From Terfezia claveryi (taxonomy: Eukaryota > Ascomycota > Pezizomycetes > Pezizales > Pezizaceae), in NCBI GenBank assembly GCA_015179025.1, contig WHUX01000236.1, positions 1 through 64,000 of the forward strand: 64,000 nt of DNA, read 5' to 3'. The translations under genes were made by a program, and so were the position numbers. The notes below the pieces were generated by a model. That model ran no database searches. It was not told the DNA's origin and saw nothing but the letters and a program-made list of their open reading frames with translations. This document shows, piece after piece, positions 59,998 to 64,000 of this stretch (positions are counted from its first letter, which is position 1; each line of letters starts with the position of its first letter).

Positions 59998-60666
59998 TGT
60001 AATGAATGGTACTAGACAGTATTCATTCGGTACCGTTTATACAATCTATATCCGTAGGCATGGACGTTTGTGTATTTCGGTTCTGCTGAGGTAAGACCTC
60101 AGAAGGGTAGGGAGATTACTATGTGGGACGTTCCCGAAGGGAACAGTAATTAACTGGTGTAATCTATCTTATATGATTTGTGCTATCTAAGCTATATGAT
60201 CTTGATTTGATCGGAATATAGGCTTGCTTGCTCTGAGTGCTTGTTGCTTCTGTCTGTAGATTCTAGAGGGAATCCAGCGGCCTATTTATACTCCTCTGAG
60301 ATCTGATGACTAAGGAAATAAATACAATAAAGGGTGGCACACCAGAAGGTGGTGTGCTGTACAAAAAGGGTCATGTGGCCATAGTAATGAGTCACACGCC
60401 ATAAACAAAGGTCATGTGGCCATAGTAATGAGTCACATGCCTTAAACAGAGATCAGGCGGCCATAATGAGGGTGTCTTCATATGGCAAGTGCCATGGGAC
60501 TTCCCATGGCAAATTCCACGTGCTATGGATGCTTATAAAGCAATAGGAGGTGGTTGAAGGCTAGTCCTTCAACTGAGAGGCTTAGTTATATAACATAGTT
60601 GTAATATAGGAAATACAAAAGTATATAATCAATTATATAAGCAATGAAACAACGTTCTCCATTACA
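59998..60666 (-). repeat. Family A LTR, proximal copy (669 bp)
   Basis: It has the same termini as the distal copy. It lacks the 128-bp duplication but has a roughly 40-bp duplication around catgtggccatagtaatgag (60370-60450). A TATA-like tataaataggc lies near 60285. Confidence 0.9.
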
Positions 60667-61366
60667 CTTTCCCATATAGATGGATTTCCTATCCTTACTT
60701 CTTTCATTCTGCCATATTGGTTTCTATACGTCCTAAGATTTGATGCATTGTTAATACATTAGCATTAACATAAATATCCTTAGTGTTTCCTTGACTTATG
60801 ATTCTATCTCATTCTTGTTGGATGAGAGCTCGGGTCTTATCTCTGGTTCATGGTCCTTGTTTTCCTTTCATCCTTAGATGTCTCTTGAATGTGTCTTCCA
60901 TACTTCCGGTCGTCCAGAAGTCTTGAAGAATTTCGGTTGTGATGTCCTTGGCATTTACCCAGGAATCATATTTAGGAGAGTATCCTAGCCATCTGACCTT
61001 ATATTGTCTTTCTCCAGTTCGAGGAGCTGTTCTAAATTCTAATATCTTTTCAACTTCATAATGATCTTCTTAAATTGGTCCTGGTTCCTAAGATTGTCTA
61101 TAAGGGAACTGGGTAGGATCGTTTTTATAGTAGGGTTTAAGTTTACTAATATGAAAAGTATTATATATGAGGTGGAGGTCAGATTGACTGGATAGGTCTA
61201 GGCTATAGTTATTGCGTTTCCGATTACTAGAAATAATAGGAAATGGGCCTAGCCATTTTGGTTTGAGTTTGGGTAAGACGTTCGATAGGTTGATATTTTC
61301 TGAGGAAAGCATAACTTGTTGTCCGACTGAAAATTTGGCTGTATTGGGTAGTCGTTTGTTCGCTTG
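60667..61366 (-). pseudogene. Family A integrase end and chromodomain
   Basis: The frame at 61312-61088 holds the GPY/F module (KLKPKWLGPFPI) and HISKLKPYYKND. Further down, in another frame, lies a chromodomain: HYEVEKILEFRTAPRTGE, QYKVRWLGYSPKYDSW, then ILQDFWTTGSMED. A TAA just before HYEVE is also a stop in the destroyed copy at 44090. It is cut at 61366 by G1 copy 3. Confidence 0.87.
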
Positions 61367-61907
61367 TGTAATGACGGCTCTAGGGACAAGGCGACCAAGG
61401 GGTACGCCGGGGCAGTGGCAAGGGGGAATCGCACACGTAGGAGCGCTATGTATGTGATCTGGGGAAAAGCTAGGGGCAAGGCAAGGGCAGGGCTAGGGTA
61501 ATACACACGTAGGAACACTACGTGTGTGACTGGGTAGGGCTGGGACAGGGGCAAGGGCAAGAGGCACGAGACACGCGGAGGCAGTTGCCACGTGTGTCGG
61601 AGGGAGGCAGCTGTGCTGCAGAGCTGTTTACGAGACAAGGGGGTACACAAGGGAGGTGCACAAGCGTTGGAAGAGGCAAGGTCCTGTATTGGATATACAA
61701 GACATTGGATGGGGATCCAACGAGAGGGCGGAGAGAGCAAGCTATATATACAGGCTTCTTTCCTGGCCAAGGCCACCGGAAGGAATAAGATTCCTGAGAC
61801 CCCTTATCTCGGGAACAGAGATAACAATGATATCAATCAACAATAACGAAAGTCGGACGGAATCCTGTCCGACTCTCAAACCTGGCTAGGAAAGGACTGT
61901 TGTGACA
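61367..61907 (-). repeat. 3' LTR of G1 copy 3
   Basis: Minus-strand ends are TGTCACAACAG and CATTACA. Both LTR hairpins survive: cacgtaggaacactacgtg near 61505 and a version with one arm changed near 61432. Confidence 0.92.
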
Positions 61908-61937
61908 CTATCCCCCCTTTAGGCTCGGAGCTCCAGC

Positions 61938-61966
61938 GACTAGGAGGCCTGGGCACGATAACCGGC
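61938..61966. other. hAT-MITE-like end near the G1 copy 3 LTR
   Basis: Here the sequence departs from the other G1 copies. After cagcgac comes taggaggcctgggcacga, which resembles the hAT-MITE terminus taggcctgggcacgag plus two extra bases. About 90 bp of the normal G1 3' untranslated sequence is replaced. It may be a remnant of excision or deletion. Confidence 0.45.
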
Positions 61967-62031
61967 AAAATCAACACAGGAAACAACAATCATAATTCCA
62001 ACTCCAAATCAACGAAGACAAGACAAAAATA

Positions 62032-64000
62032 TCATTCAGCTGGGCGAGGCTTGAGAGGGTAACGCTGGTGGAATAGGGTGACCAGGTCAGGGGCGTTTTC
62101 CAGATCCTCTGCTGGTTGCCAGGTGGTCTCCTCATCCCCTAACCATTTGACCTTGTACTGAACTCGTCCATAGCGCTTCCTGGAGTCCAGTACCTCCTCA
62201 ACCTCCCACTCCTCTTCTCCTGCAATCACTACGGGAGGAGGTGGCGGATGCCTTTGACCTGGAAGAGGATCGTCCGCGGCTGGCTCGATCTCCGAGATGT
62301 GAACGACCGGGTGGCATTTGATGTCCTTGGGAAACCTCAATCGATAGGCATGAGTGCTTACAGTGCCTAGCACCTCGAAGGGGCCTAAGAACTTATGGTC
62401 CAGTTTGCGGGAGGGCCGTTCTGTTCGGAAGTGTCTGCTGGATAGCCATACTTGGTCCCCTGGGTGGTATTTAGGAGCTGGCAACTAGGACTCATTGGCA
62501 TACTCCGCTTGCCTGGCTTGGGCGTAGGCCAACTCAGCCTTCAAGGTAGCATGGAGTTTTGTGATCTCTATTGCGAAGTCCTTGGCTGGGGCATTCTCTC
62601 TGGCCTTGCGCAGAGGTGCCAGGGAGTCTACGAACTGAGGGTGCCAGCCATAATTGGCCAGGAATGGGGAGGTCTTCAGGGTCTCGGAGAAGTGGTTGTT
62701 GGCGGAGAACTCGCAGGTCGCCAGCAACGAAACCCAGTTATTCTGCTGATAATTGATGTACGCCCTCAGGTACTTCTCCATGATGGCGTTCATGCGTTCT
62801 GACTGGCCATCATTCTGAGGGTGGTATGCCGTGGACAGGTGTACTTCAATACCCAGCAGCTCACAGAAGGTTCTCCAGAAGTCGGCGACGAACTGAGGGC
62901 TGCGGTCTGAGACAACCGATGCCGGGAGGCCATGGTAACGGAAGACATTATTCAGGTAAAGGGATGCCAATTCAGGGGCTGAGCAGGTGTCTCGACAGGG
63001 TATCACATGCCTCATCTTTGTCAACCGATCCACTACTATTAAGATGGCATTGAATCCCGAGTCTTCTGGCAATCCGGTGACGAAGTCTATAGTCAGGTGT
63101 TGCCAGGGTTGTTCTGGGACTTCTAGGGGCTTTAGGGTACCATAAGGAGCATGGCAGGTGGGTTTGGCACACTTGCAGACATGGCAATTCCGTATGTACC
63201 GTTCCACATCTTTCCGCTGATCGATCCAGGTGTATTGCCTAGTTAGCAGCTCTAGGGTTTTAGCTACTCCAGGGTGGCCAGCGGCTAAAGTGTCATGGTG
63301 TTCCCTGATCAGGCTGAGGCGCAAGTCCCCTTCCGGTACGTATAGTCGATCCAAGTGGTATAGAAGGCCATCCTGAACGGTGCATTCAGCCAGGGAGATC
63401 TTGACATGACGGCGCTGTCCAGATTCCACCGCGGCGATTATATTCTTAACCAGGTCGTCCTCCGCATATGCCTGTCGTATCCGCAGGAGGGGATCTGCTT
63501 CGGGGTCCGCTTCAGCTTCAGCATCCGTATCCGCAAGGGTATTGGCCGCTAGGTCGAGATTTTCAGGTTTCAGTACCACCTGATTCTGGTACTTCAGCCT
63601 TTCATCCCCCCCTTTAGGAAGATCTCCTGATCTTCTGGTCAGTGCATCCGGTTTCCCACCAGCCTTGCCTGGCCGGTATTTGATCTTGAAGTTGAACCGA
63701 GATAAGAACTCCGACCACCTGGCCTGCCGTCGGTTAAGCAGTTTGGTGGTGGTGAAATACTCAAGGTTCTTATGATCGGACAACACCTCGATAATCCCCT
63801 TGGCTGACTCCAGGTGAGGCCTCCATTCCTCAAAAGCTCGGACAATGGCCATTAATTCCTTATCATAGATCTCGTAATTACACTCCGCCGGGGAGTGCTT
63901 TTTGGAGAAATAGGCCACCGGGTGGAGGACTCCATTGACATACTGGGACAGGATTCCGGCGGAGACATAGTCGGAGGTATCCGTTTCCACGATACACTCG
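62032..64000 (-). pseudogene. G1 copy 3 RNase H, integrase and chromodomain (partial)
   Basis: From the right edge the frame reads RNase H ([27 protein letters not shown]), an acidic linker (DTDAEAEADPEADP) and the integrase zinc end (H-H-C-C, with IRNCHVCKCAK). The core follows with all three catalytic residues (LTIDFVTGLP, VVSDRSPQF, GQSERMN), then ETLKTSPFLANYGWH. A TAG at 62482-62484 replaces the Trp of SWLPAP in copy 1. The rest (62481-62032) is the GPY/F module and a chromodomain ending PRPAE. Integrase inserts the cDNA and the chromodomain selects the site. Only the one stop prevents this part from being open. Confidence 0.95.

Larger units (their letters stand above)
59072..61366 (-). 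mobile_element. Family A gypsy, 3' end with tandem LTRs
   Basis: On the minus strand the order is the pol end (61366-60667), LTR (60666-59998), a 168-bp piece of the pol 3' end again (59997-59830), and a second LTR (59829-59072). The junction at 59998 coincides exactly with the LTR terminus. The block inserted into the G1 copy 4 LTR after ccttt. It is itself interrupted at 61367 by G1 copy 3. The sequence is far less mutated than its relative at 36280-45125. Confidence 0.85.
61367..64000 (-). mobile_element. G1 family copy 3, 3' half, nearly intact
   Basis: This is the best-preserved G1 copy. Its 541-bp 3' LTR (61367-61907), polypurine tract, chromodomain, integrase and RNase H are present and it runs off the right edge. 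It is inserted in the pol end of family A (five bases before it are gcttg). Only one in-frame stop was found in the 1.97 kb of coding sequence visible. Confidence 0.94.

Noticed and set aside
61522..61889. Plus-strand frames rich in Gly/Arg in the G1 LTR, also seen near 2066, 23812 and 29394
   Set aside because: They are LTR sequence read in either direction and recur only because the LTR does. There is no gene evidence.

Overview
The window is nuclear DNA of a fungus, most likely a filamentous ascomycete. The evidence is a divergent histone H4/H3 pair with short GT-AG introns (54-88 nt), two multi-intron host genes (a PRMT3-type arginine methyltransferase and a SNF12/SMARCD-type SWIB protein) with introns of 47-80 nt, and transposons decayed by dense C-to-T/G-to-A change that leaves long TpA-rich, CpG-poor tracts. 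That decay resembles repeat-induced point mutation (RIP) or deamination of methylated cytosines. I cannot name the genus from sequence alone.

Layout. 1-2475: 3' end of a Ty3/gypsy chromovirus (here family G1, copy 1), split by a 749-bp hAT-type MITE with an 8-bp target duplication. 2476-4188: decayed DNA, then a small LTR element with a half-tRNA primer site (TRIM-like). 4189-9650: a gene island with histone H4 (minus) and H3 (plus). 9650-22480: an AT-rich relic and a two-copy inverted repeat (repeat C), one copy of which is split by an 8.4-kb gypsy element (family B) with intact LTRs and a 5-bp target duplication. 22480-35410: a heavily mutated Tad-like LINE, interrupted by a complete 6.2-kb G1 element (copy 2, 5-bp target duplication) and by a 2-kb insert with tandem repeats. 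36280-45125: a full-length but destroyed gypsy element (family A). 45126-50390: very AT-rich relics. 50390-51681: LTR, primer site and gag start of a copia element. 51881-53908 and 54519-56144: PRMT3 and SNF12, in tandem. 56145-64000: decayed DNA, a RIP-mutated G1 copy, a tandem LTR-internal-LTR block of family A, and the 3' half of an almost intact G1 element (copy 3) on the minus strand that runs off the window.

All four recognised host genes are histone, chromatin or methyltransferase genes. They sit in two GC-normal islands within nested retrotransposons. The three gypsy families all end in a chromodomain, which is expected to direct integration to heterochromatin and fits the nesting seen here.

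The most notable host observation is histone H3. Its fold is canonical, but the N-terminal tail between K18-Q19 and G33-G34 is nine residues longer and rewritten, and the ARKS motif around the K27-equivalent lysine is lost. Other observations worth checking are a second CCHC zinc knuckle between RNase H and integrase in family B, a dispersed short motif (core CCAACCAGACTAG) near the host genes, and abrupt edges of mutational decay inside single elements. Coordinates in the AT-rich relics are approximate.
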